Assembly (NCBI GenBank): GCA_948567375.1
Contig: OX419756.1
Location: 26,018,552-26,082,551, forward strand
Length of the DNA: 64,000 bases
Direction: 5' to 3'
From: Lunularia cruciata
Taxonomy: Eukaryota; Streptophyta; Marchantiopsida; Lunulariales; Lunulariaceae
A program made the position numbers and the translations under genes. Position 1 is the first letter of the stretch, and each line of letters begins with the position of its first letter. This document shows, piece after piece, positions 47,698 through 57,357 of this stretch. Under the pieces are notes generated by a model, which was given only the letters and a program-made list of their open reading frames with translations, was not told the origin of the DNA and searched no databases.

Positions 47698-49342
47698 TGT
47701 CATGCCATTTGTAGTGTTGCATCTAGATTGCTCGGACACTGGAGTTGCAGTGATAGTAGTTAGAGTTATTTCAGCACTTTCTTAGAGATTACTTTCAGAC
47801 GGTCAGATTTGGTGTTCAAGGTACTGACTTCATGGTGGGGCCCACCGTCACTTTGCACCGTTCGCACCGTCAAGTGTGCCATCAATGGGACTGTCAGGGT
47901 TTTAGACCTAGCTCGAGTCCAGGGAGTATACTTTTGAAGTGCAGCTCCAGAGAGCTCACTTCTCTGATGTTGAGCCTTAGAGTTCTTGGCTATGGTGGAC
48001 AGAGGTCGGCGAGCATCACCTGGATTGTCTATGTTGGAGTGGGTGTGGCTTGACTGTAATCAGTGCCTAGTTGTTGGCAATTTATAGAGTGGCAGATCAA
48101 GTACTGATTTGAGTTGGTTTGAGTTGAGAGTGGTAAACAATCTGATTACATCAGAGAAGTGAAGTCAAGGGGAAATAGAGTGCAAGAACTTTGAGTGTTG
48201 GTGGTATCTCCAAGCTCGATGGATCATTGGTACCTTGATTCAAGTTCAATTTTCCCTAGTGTGCAAAAGCTTGTTCCATTGATGCAGATTTGGCAATAAA
48301 GTAGACGGTGTGCGGAAGTGCTGGCCAATTTTTGAGCAAAGAAGGAGCAAATTTCAAGCAATGGTTGTGATTTTGAGCTCAAGAGGTGAAGGTAGGATCA
48401 ATTTGCTGCAAGTTGGGCTCAGAAAGTAAAATTGAAGGTGGAGTTGGGAAGCTATTCTTGTGAATTTGTGATTTGGAGAAACCCATGTTTTCAATTTGGC
48501 TCAAGTGAAGAGTTAGTGGGGGATTTGGCAAACAGCCAACTTTAGGGTTTACATCAGATTTTATGTGGATTTTATGTAAGATTTTGGCCAAATTTGGAGG
48601 AGTTTTGCTAGTTTGGAGGAGTTTCACAAGTTTGGAGAAGTTTTTGCCAATTTTGGAGGAGGTTCAAAGTGGCAAGAAGAAAGGCCTCATTTGGCTGTTC
48701 GAGGCATAGGGCTGTGGGCTATGAGAGGCTATGACGGCCTAGAAGGACCAGCTTGCTGGCGTGAGACTAGCTAGTTAAGAGTAGATCTTGGTCATTGGTT
48801 GGCAAAATCTGCCCTTCTTGCTAGATGGTGCGCAAGAGGGTTTGACCCCTAAATCTCTTCTTCCTAGACTGGTGACCTAGCCAACTAGTCCACCCTTGCT
48901 TGTTGTCCTAGTGACTGTGCCACTGTTATCTATACACATGTAGCTTTGGCTAGGAGAGGTAGTTTGATCTCATTCTTGGTGATCTTGGTAGCTTAGGACT
49001 TAGATACTAACTTCTCTTATGTCAAATGCCAAAATGGTGGCAGAGTTAGTCCCGTGTTGTGTTATGAGATGGAGTGTTTTTGTTTAGATTTCTTATGATT
49101 GGACCCCCTCCATTCTCTATTTCCTGTTTGTACACCACCTTTGTGTGAGGTGCCCTGACTTTTGAGCCTTGGTGCTCTAGTGTGCTCTCAATAGTGAGGT
49201 TGGAGTGATGACCAATCAGACTACCTTTGTTTCTCTCCGGTGAGGCAAGAAGTGATGATCTGCAAACCGTGAGAGTGTGTGTTGTGATGGCAGGTTATAG
49301 GTTGCCCTTTCCCCTAGTGTAGTTATCTTAGTTAGAGTTACA
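47698..49342 (+). repeat. 5' LTR of DG copy 2
   Basis: Starts TGTCATGCCATTTG, matching the 3' LTR start at 56914. The end near GAGTTACA (49342) is inferred from the matching LTR tail in copy 1 and the inverted LTR-1. About 1.65 kb, a long LTR. No primer site could be named confidently after it. Confidence 0.8.
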
Positions 49343-49554
49343 TTAGTGGGTGGTGTTCCAAGGGTGTTGGCACTTGGTGGGGTACTTACGGTTGTAACTT
49401 GCGGTTGCAGTTTGTGGTTGCGGTTGCAATTGTGGTTACTTTGTCACAACGGAGTTTGTTGGACATTCCAAAGGAGTTAGCCCTACAGTACACAGTGGGT
49501 TTACTTGGAGTGGTGCTCAGTATCAGCCTATATCTCAGGTCCCAGTGAGGTAGG

Positions 49555-50711
49555 AGATTGACTCTGAATTGGAGTTTGACACAAGAGCTGATTTAGTTGA
49601 GAGTGCACTTGGTGTGTCCGCACCGTTGTTGTGGGACATGTACAAGATTTATGGGGCCTCCAAAGGCCCTAGGCATTACTCTGGTACAATGGGTACCATT
49701 GAGTTGGATGACTTCATCCAAGAGTTTGATAGTTGGTGTGATTTGCAACAGATGCGGAACCCAACTTTGTTTACACCCTTCATGGCATGGAAGGGGTTGT
49801 TTCAGCATCTAGAGGGTCCACCAATGGATGACTACCATGAGTTCAGGAGAGCTAATTTGGAGGAGATTGAGTTATAGAGACAATATTGGTCTCCAAACTA
49901 TGTCTCTATCACTTCAGGTTCAGTGGCCAGGAGTAGATCGGCTATACCTATGAGTTCTAGCTCAAGTAATGTTGGTGGGGCTAGTGGAGGTGCACTAGCT
50001 AGAGATAGTGCTACTACGAGTGGAGGTACCACTGCAAGAGGTGGTGTGGTACTGAGGTTTAACCCCATGGTGGAGTTCTTCCAGTGTTTGAGGTAGAACT
50101 ACCAAGGAGTGCGGATTGACAAGCTGAGAAGCTTGCAAGAGTTCCAATGGAAGGTTGGAGAGAGCCTACGTGAGACATACACTCGTATGAGGCGGCTGAT
50201 CAGTTTCACTCAAGGAGTTACTAAGGCTTAGGCAGTCTAATTTTGGTATGGGATATTGGACAAGGAGTTACGACGTAGAGTTTGTGATGCTACGTTGTTA
50301 CATGCTACTTAGCCTACTTTGGCAGTGGTCGTTGGTTTGGCTGAGCATATTGAGCTCAACATGGTAGAGAAGAGGGTGGTGACATCTAGATTTGGTAGGG
50401 AGACCTCATCCACAATTGTGACTTCTTCTAGAGTGTAGTAGAGTGCACCACGCCCGGTTGGTTTTTGAGGACAGGGTGGACATCCTAGATTCTATGGAGC
50501 AAGTGGAGGGCCTATTGTGATTAGACCCTTACCTTCATTTTTAGGTTAGCAACAGCCAGTGAGTGGTGGTATTGCTTGTTGGACTTGTGGTGGGCCTCAC
50601 CATAGGAGAGAGTGTACTCAGGGCAACGGACCTAATACCTTTGGTGCATCACAGCCAGCACAGAGGCAATGTGAGCATTGCCATAGATTTGGTCACACTA
50701 GTGACCGGTGT
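49555..50711 (+). pseudogene. DG copy 2 gag with two zinc knuckles
   Basis: The N-terminal frame 49569-49877 (LGVSAPLLWDMYKIYGASKG, DFIQEFDSWCDLQQ) ends at TAG 49875-49877. The capsid-like core at 50040-50440 (NPMVEFFQCL, RELRRR-like) has several stops (50093, 50231). Knuckles: CWTCGGPHHRREC at 50577-50615, one residue shorter than the canonical spacing after His, and CEHCHRFGHTSDRC at 50670-50711, a canonical CX2CX4HX4C. Gag would package RNA. Confidence 0.82.
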
Positions 50712-51093
50712 TTTGACCTACACCCAGAGTTACGGAGTGGTAGGGATGCTATGGTAGGTAGTAGAGGAGCTCCAGTTCATGGAGGACAAGGTGGTAGAGG
50801 TGGTGGTAGAGAATCTACACCTAGTAGGGTGCAATACCTGCCCTTACTTCTGATATGGCTACTCGGATTGAGCAGTTGGAGCAGAGATTGGCTAGTTGGC
50901 TATTGCTTAGAGGAGATTAGATTTGGGTGCTAAGGCTTCCACTTCATATGTGGGTGATAGAGATGCTTTGGACTTCATGTGTAGAGCAGCACAGGTAGAT
51001 GCTTTTGCAACAGTGACCAGGAGTGCAGTACGTGCTCTAGAGCTTAGAGGAGCATCAGTGGAGTTGGACCCATAGAGAAGAGAGGTTGGGAGA

Positions 51094-52200
51094 TTGGTCA
51101 AACTTCCCCAGTCTTTCATGCTATTTGAGGCATTGCAGACGACATCTATGGTTCCTAGACATCCTAGTGCAGGTGTGGTAGGTGGTGATGGAGTACATGA
51201 TGGACTACTTACTAGTCAGCCACCTGCTACTGTACAGACTGAGTCTAGCATGATGTTAGGGGCAGCTCAGCTGATTATGCGGTGTCCTTTGTTTTCATCC
51301 AGTGACATGTTTACATTGAGAGTTGACCCAGCCCTAGTGTTCCGGTTGGCTGCCACTCTTTGTGAGAGTTGGGATGATGTTGGTAGTGGAGCTGACTTGG
51401 TTGAGGAGCATGGGATTTGTTCAACAACCAATGGTTTATGGCAGGCAACAGTGGCTAGATTGGAGGAGTTGCCAGCTAGACTGGCCTTTGAGAGAGCGCG
51501 GTTCACACCTGGTGTTGTCCTATTGGATAACCAAAGGGGGATTTTTTGTTTGGTGGGACCTTCAGGGAAGGTCTATACACCACAGAGAGTCTTGTTAGAC
51601 TTTGGTGCACAACCCTTTATGTTGGGGAAGGCAGCAATGGTCGGTCTGGAGTTACGGAAGACCGATGTGGAGAGGTGTCCATTTCAGATCCAGACATCTC
51701 TAGGTGGTGGTTTGACACAATTTATCACACATGAGGAGCTTGTTATCCAGGTTCAGCCTAGTCATCCGATTGATAGCTTGGTGGTGAGAGCTCAGGCTAT
51801 TGCAACGATAGTTGAGTCATATGATGTGTTAGTTGGGAGAGTAGTGTTATACCCTATGGTTTTCAGCATTGACTATTGGGAGGAAGTAGCCTCCTATAGA
51901 CCTGGTTGGCAGTCTGGTGAGGGACGGGTATGTCACCTACCAGTACGCTTTAGTAGTGGTAGTCTTGGCTCACTACTGTCCAAGACCATGGCCGCATCAG
52001 TTTTAGCTTTCAATGGTGCAGTTACTTGGTCTGGTGACTTGTTAGAGGGGAACGCCCATGCAAAGGATACCAAAAGAGATCACTTGGATTTGGAGTATGA
52101 GTGGGATTGTTCCATCCACCTTGGATGTTCCATTCTAGAGTTCCAAGGAAGTGTTACAGCATCATGCAGATCAGTTGATGCAATAGGCTTGGAGTGGAGC
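51094..52200 (+). pseudogene. DG copy 2 protease-type region
   Basis: A 375-codon open frame (51094-52221). Residues 1-150 are an extension of unknown role. Residues 166-180 are VLLDFGAQPFMLGKA, with DFGA at 169-172 in the position of the retropepsin D-S/T-G-A. ESYDVLVGRVVLYPMVFSIDYW follows at the place where gypsy proteases have the DVLLG...W motif. The last ~45 residues are out of frame with the family sequence because of an indel near 52140. Aspartic protease is the best interpretation. The second active-site residue (Phe) is unusual and is shared by copy 1, so it may be a family trait. Confidence 0.68.
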
Positions 52201-52204
52201 CTTT

Positions 52205-53260
52205 GTACCATCAAGAGATGAGTGTGAAGATGAGCCTCCGGAGGCAATTGCTTTGACACCTCTAGATACCACACTCATTGCTTGGCAGTATCTAGTAGAG
52301 GGGATATGTCTATTGGAGTTGTTCAGTGGGATTAGCACCAGACTAGCTGCGGTGTTACAGGTGAGTATACGAGTACAGAGGTACTTGTATGTAGAGAGAG
52401 ATGAGACTGCTAAGTGAGTCTCTCTACATCATGTGGCACACTTGGTCTATCGGTATCAAGAGTTATTACCAATGTCAGCAATCAAAGGTTACCATTTCCT
52501 TACTGGGGGTGCATGACTTAGAGAGACATGGGCCTATTCACTTGGTGATTTTTAGATGGCCATGTCAGAGACAAACACATACGGGCCGCAGTTTGGGTCG
52601 TCAAGATCCTTGTTCAGGTGTGTTTTGGGAGATGTTACGGATATTACGACATCTCTAGGTTCATCAGTCTGTTTCTCCAGCTTACCTTTTAGAGAACATG
52701 CCTTTGATGGGTGATTCTTGCACTAGAGTAGTGGCGAGTACACATCAGGTCCATTCTTGGATAGGACCTGCTATATTGTTAGATGCAGCCAGAGTGGGAT
52801 CACGGGCTCATCGTCTTTGTCTTTGGTGGACAAACCTCTTACCAAGAGAGGTTTTACAATGTGCTTATGATGGGATTCAACAACTTGACCACGTCCTTGT
52901 TGATGACATCTTGGATGTCACACGTCAGTCTCAGATGGTGGTAGTGGCTGATAGGTCACCTATGGCAATGGTGAACCTAGTGGGACAGCCTAGAGCTACA
53001 TTTCCCACACTCATGAGTTTCACTGGCTCTCATGCTTTTAGAGAGGCAGGACCTGGACTTGTTTGGGACTCACAATTATAGTAGTTGGTGGAGCCCAATG
53101 CCGATGAGAGAGAGCGGGCGATGGGTTTTTGCACCGGTATTACCGTTGTTCCAGCAATGTTAGAGGCATCTAGGCATCAAGTGTTAGGTCAAGCTATGGA
53201 CCTGAACTGTTTGACTTGGATTTTGAGCCTTGGCTTGGTAGAGCAGCGTAGGATGCGCTT
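52205..53260 (+). pseudogene. DG copy 2 cytosine-5 DNA methyltransferase (DNMT3-like)
   Basis: S-adenosylmethionine-dependent C5-methyltransferase. Motif I LLELFSGIS (52310-52336) is the cofactor loop, then RYLYVERDETA (motif II type). Motif IV RWPCQ (PCQ at 52560-52568) holds the catalytic Cys, then SGVFWEMLRIL. The motif VI position reads LLENM (52689-52700) for ENV. Motif VIII is SRAHRLCLWWTNL (52800-52838). The C-terminal part is ERERAMGFCTGIT (53112-53144) and the motif X-like LGQAMDLN (53184-53207). The order is not permuted as in plant DRM; spacing and the AHRxRxWWTN block resemble DNMT3. Breaks: TGA at about 52415 (motif I frame), a frame change before motif IV, TAG at 52656-52658, TAG at 53079-53084. 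It sits between protease and RT of the same polyprotein. Confidence 0.88.
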
Positions 53261-53640
53261 GATAGGCATCACCACTCGGACACTTGTGCTTATCAAGATG
53301 ATTCAGGCACATGCTAGGGGTGATGGACCAAGTGGACATGGTATTCTTGGGACACAACCAGTAGCTACTAGGGAGAGTGATCTACTTGGAGTCCATCCAG
53401 GTGAGCATGGGCTACTTGGATTACACCCTTGGTCCACTTGGGATGCAGCTAGAGGACGTGTAAAGCTTGCAGCCAAAGTGAAGGGAGTTTTTCATACAAA
53501 GGTTGAGACCTCTAGTGATCGGGGGCATGACACTATTGCTCCCAAGGGCCCAGTGTAGCAGCCAGTCAGCACGTCTTCCACTCTTATAACAGTTACAAAG
53601 GATACTTGGGAGCCAAATCTTGGACCCAAGCTTGTTGGAG
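53261..53640 (+). other. Linker between methyltransferase and RT in DG copy 2
   Basis: About 125 codons, readable to 53558 (GDGPSGHGILG, GVHPGEHGLLGLHPWSTWDAARG), then TAG and a continuation (STSSTLITV). Gly- and His-rich, low complexity, no domain recognised. It may contain a processing site or a flexible hinge. Confidence 0.6.
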
Positions 53641-55020
53641 AGGAAAGACGGAGGGTTTGGAGGTTCTTGAGGAGTTGCACGAGTTGTTTTGCCTTCAGTA
53701 TGAAGGATTTGGGTGCTTTGAAGGGACCTGGTATACGGATTGAGCTGACTTGCGATACACCAGTTTTTTGACGTCCTTATTGCTATAGTGACATGGAGAG
53801 GACATTGATTCAAAGCCGGAGTAGTGACCTTTTTGAGGCTGGTTTGGTGGAGATTTCACATGTAGAGTATGCATCAGCAACATTGATGCCAGCCAAGAAA
53901 GATATGCATGGCAAATATACAGATAGGCAGATGTGTGGAGATTACTATCCTATTAGCACATACCAAGGCTCATTGGTATGCCATGCCTACACCAGAGGAG
54001 ATTTTTGATGCAATTGGGCATGCAAAGGTCTTCAATACTTTGGATCTTTGAGCGGTATATCATCAGTTGCCGATCAGGGAGGAGGATAAGTCCAAGACAA
54101 CATTTTAGGCTATTGATCTTCACGGTAAAGATGTGTTATATCATTGGAGGTTCTTACCATTTGGGTTAAAGAATTCTCATGTTGAGTTCCAGAGGGTCAT
54201 GGATAGGATCCTAGTTAGATTGGATTTTGCTTGGTGCTATATTGATGACATTTTGGTCTATAGCACTACTGTGGACGAGCATGAGAGATAGTTGTTGGAG
54301 GTGTTTGAGAGGTTGAGATCTCATGGACTCAAATTACATCCTGGGAAATGTAGGTTCTTCCATGAGCAGGTTGAGTATTTGGGTCACACTGTCTAGCCCG
54401 GAGGACTTGGTGTTCAGCAGACCAAGGTAGAGGCTATTGCAACATATTCCTCGGCCTACGGATGTGAGCAGAGTGCAAGCATTCCTTGGGTTGGTGAACT
54501 TCTATCCCCGCTATGTTAGAGGATTTAGTGTCATTGCCAAGGCCTTGAAGAAGCTGACCAAGCTTACAAAAGAGTGGTGTTGGGGAGATGAGTAGGAGAG
54601 AGCTTTTGTAGAGCTCAAGGAGAGGTTGACATTTGCTCCTATTTTGAGGAGACCGATCAAAGGATGACCATTTCAGGTTCATACTGATTGCAATATGTTG
54701 GGGCTTGGAGCGGTGCTCACCCAGCATGATGATGAGGAGAAGGAGTTTGTGGTGGCCTATGCTAGTCGCTCCAACAATTCAGCAAAGGCAAAGTATAGTT
54801 CATATGAGGGAGAGTGCTTGGCAGCAGTTTGGGTAGTATCACATTTCCGATGTTACCTATTTGGTAACCCCTTCACTGATCATCAGCCACTGAAGTGGTT
54901 AATGGAGTCCAACAAGATTTTAGGGAAGCTTGCATGATGGGATTTGATTTTACAAGAGTATGATTTCATGATTGTTCACAGACCTGGAGTGGTGAATCGT
55001 GATGTAGATGGGTTGAATAC
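53641..55020 (+). pseudogene. DG copy 2 reverse transcriptase and RNase H
   Basis: Starts with SMKDLGALKGPGIRIELTCDTP, then the fingers (53793-54008: MERTLIQSRSSDLFEAGLV, QMCGDYYPI), palm (HQLPIREEDKSKTTF, WRFLPFGLKNS) and catalytic YIDD at 54238-54249 (YIDDILVYSTT). KCRFFHEQVEYLGHTV and FLGLVNFYPRYVRGFS follow. RNase H at 54660-55015: HTDCNMLGLGAVL, VVAYASRSNNSA, TDHQPLKWLMES, NRDVDGL. Several single stops and at least two frame changes (near 53765 and 54440). Confidence 0.88.
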
Positions 55021-55199
55021 AAACCCATGTCCTAGCCAGCAGGATCAGACTGGCGCACGTTGGCATGGTGAGACAGATGAGGAGATGGTGCCAGGTTGGC
55101 ATGCATTTGCCTTTCTATGTATATTTTCTAAGGCTTTGGTGGTATCTCTCTCAGCCCATATAGAAGGAGTTATTGAGGTCACAAAGTGAAGATATTGGT

Positions 55200-56066
55200 A
55201 CATTTCAATGAGACATTCATGATGATGTCTTAGTGATGGACTATCTTTGCACTAGTGTTGTGGGTGGCACAATTGGGGCCAAGGAGAGAGACCATGTTCT
55301 TCAGCAAGCCCAACAGTTCAGATTGGGGGGTAGACACCTTTTGCGTGTATGGGAGGATGGTAAAGTGCAAGTAGTACCACTTCCATCTCAGAGACCACAG
55401 TTGGTTTGTCATGCTCATGAGGAGCTAGGACATTTTGGAGTCAAGCGTACATATAGCTTACTCCAGAGTCATTATTGGTGGCACGGTATGCACACCAAGG
55501 TACAGCAGTTTGTTGCCAGATGTGTGGTTTGTGACCAAGTTAGAGCATCATTCAATGCTCCTACGCCACAGTTACACCCACTACCTATCATGGGATTGGG
55601 TTACCATTGGAGTTTGGACTTTGTTGGACCTTTACCGTTGACTGTGAGACATCATCGGTATGATTTGGTGATGGTGGAGCACTTCTCCAATTGGATTGAG
55701 TTGGTGGCACTTCCTGCCAAGTCTAGTGAAGGGATAGCTTACTTGCTCCTAGATCGAGTTCTTAGTTATTTTGGTGCACCAACTGAGGTTTTGACTGATC
55801 AGGGTACAGAGTTCTTGGGAGAGTTTCAGGTCTTGTGTGACAATGCTTTGATTGATCATCGTACTACATCCCAAGATCACCCTGAGGCAGATGGCTTAGC
55901 AGAGAGAGTGGTTCAGACAATGAAGAGAAGATTGCAAAAGTATGGTTTGCAGAGAGGCCACTTGGGAGATTGGGATCTCCAATTACCTTGGTTGGCCATG
56001 GGCTATCGGTTCAGCCAGCAAGCTTCCTTAGCATCCTTCTCTCCATACTTTCTACTTTATGGATGA
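55200..56066 (+). pseudogene. DG copy 2 integrase, nearly intact core
   Basis: One open frame of 277 codons from 55233. Zinc-binding HHCC: H62, H67, C97, C100 (HEELGHFGVKRTYSLL, RCVVCDQ). Catalytic core: D129 (SLDFVGPL), D189 (LTDQGTEF), E224 (DGLAERVV), with 34 residues between the last two, one fewer than the canonical 35. Stop at 56064-56066, after which the C-terminal region continues. All catalytic residues are present. Integrase would insert the cDNA into host chromosomes. Confidence 0.92.
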
Positions 56067-56654
56067 GATCCAAATTTACCTATAGCCATTCATCGAGATG
56101 CTACAATAGTTTTGGACTTGGATGATCCAAATGTATGAATGAGCACATGTTCTCAATGGGTAGAGATCTTTTGGAGAGTGATGCCGATGGCCTTTGAGAA
56201 CTTGGCGATTGCTCAGCATAGAGATACTTTACGCTATGCTACCATTCAAGGAGGAGGTTATAGACCCTCAATTGGTCGATTTCATTCGGGAGACTATGTA
56301 TATCCACAACAGACAACAGCAACAACACTTGATGTTTCAATATGCCACACTATCTTGAGAGTGCGTGAGGTTTTGCCATCTGGAGTCCTTGTGTTAGAAG
56401 GACATGATGGAGTTGTTTGGAAGGATCATGTGCACAATTGTGCGCCATGCCACCTCCCAAACATTGATGGTACTATGGACCTAAGCTTGGCACTTTTACG
56501 TGCAAGCTTGAGGTGTATGTTATGTGGCTCTTTTGGTAGAGCTACTACTATGTTAGTGTGTGATAGTTGTTTGAGAGGATGACATATGGCATGTATGACT
56601 CCTCTCCTCACGGTGGTTCCTCAGGGACAGTGGTTATGTCCTAGGTGTACTTGA
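56067..56654 (+). pseudogene. DG copy 2 integrase C-terminus: GPY/F-like barrel and PHD finger
   Basis: Frame 56139-56582 continues the integrase: RYATIQGGGYRPSIGRFHSGD, then TILRVREVLPSGVLVLEGHDG, a GPY/F-type barrel. The PHD finger spans 56514-56648: CMLC...CDSC...H..C...WLCPRC, i.e. C-X2-C-X11-C-X2-C-X4-H-X2-C-X14-C-X2-C, with the aromatic two residues before the last Cys pair (QWLCPRC). TGA at 56580-56582 stands where copy 1 has TGG (the conserved Trp before His). The polyprotein ends at TGA 56652-56654. PHD fingers generally bind histone H3 tails; here it takes the place of the chromodomain of chromoviruses. Its ligand is unknown. Confidence 0.86.
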
Positions 56655-56913
56655 CCTATAGCTAGTTCATTCTTTATATGATATATATTGCAGACAAGCG
56701 ACTAACGATGGGGCTCTATAGCACCCGGCCTCTTGATCTTTGCCCATTATAGGGTATACCATATACTTAGAGTAAATGACTATATGGAGTTAGAGGGACC
56801 TAACCACCAGCTAGAGAAACAATTGTGGCACTTTAGAGTCTATGTATGACTTGTGTGTGAGTTGTGCTTCTATAGTGTATGATGTTTATAGCAATGTATA
56901 CACACAAGATAAC
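56655..56913 (+). other. 3' UTR of DG copy 2
   Basis: Noncoding stretch between the polyprotein stop and the 3' LTR, matching 19495-19747 in copy 1. Part of it (from about 56825, TTGTGGCACTTTAGAG) recurs at 61092-61182. No clear polypurine tract precedes the LTR. Confidence 0.7.
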
Positions 56914-57357
56914 TGTCATGCCATTTGTAGTGTCACATCTAGATTGCTCAGACATTGGAGTTGCAATGATAGTAGTTAGAGTTATTTCAGCAGTTTCTCA
57001 GAGACTATTCCAATGGTCAGATTTGTGTTCAGGGTATTGACTTCACCGTGGGGCCCCCCGTCACTTTGCACTGTTTGCACCATCCAATGTGCTATTAGCA
57101 GGACCGTTACAGTTTCAGACCTAACTCGAGTCTAGGGGGTATACTTTTGAAGTGCAACTCCATAGAGCTGACTTCTCTGATGTTGAGCCTTTGAGTTCTT
57201 GGCTATGGTGGACAAAGTCCGGCAAGCATCACCTGGATTCTCTATGTTGGAGTGGGTGTGGCTTGACTATAATTAGTGCCTAGTTGTTGGCAGTTTATAG
57301 AGTGACAGATCAAGTACTGATCTGAGTTGAGTTGAGTTGAAAGTAGTAAACAATCTG
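56914..57357 (+). repeat. 3' LTR of DG copy 2, truncated
   Basis: Starts TGTCATGCCATTTGTAG as in the 5' LTR and is collinear with 47698-48145. Element X is inserted at the ATCTG at 57353-57357. After X only about nine bases of LTR (61085-61093) follow before unrelated order begins. Confidence 0.85.

Larger units (their letters stand above)
47698..57357 (+). mobile_element. DG copy 2: Ty3/gypsy element with DNA methyltransferase and PHD finger
   Basis: The better preserved member of the family also split over 1-1276 and 13388-19747. Order: 5' LTR, gag with two knuckles, protease, DNMT3-like methyltransferase, RT (YIDD), RNase H, integrase, GPY/F-like barrel, PHD finger, 3' UTR, partial 3' LTR. 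RT before integrase marks it as gypsy. The 3' LTR is interrupted by element X and cut off a few bases beyond it. Stops and frameshifts are fewer than in copy 1 but present in most domains. The internal region is about 7.6 kb, long for gypsy because of the extra domain. Confidence 0.93.

Noticed and set aside
52205-53260. Alternative reading of the methyltransferase block as a bacterial-type contaminant or restriction enzyme gene
   Set aside because: It is collinear with the retrotransposon in two separate copies and shares their codon use and decay. Its motifs fit DNMT3 better than bacterial enzymes.
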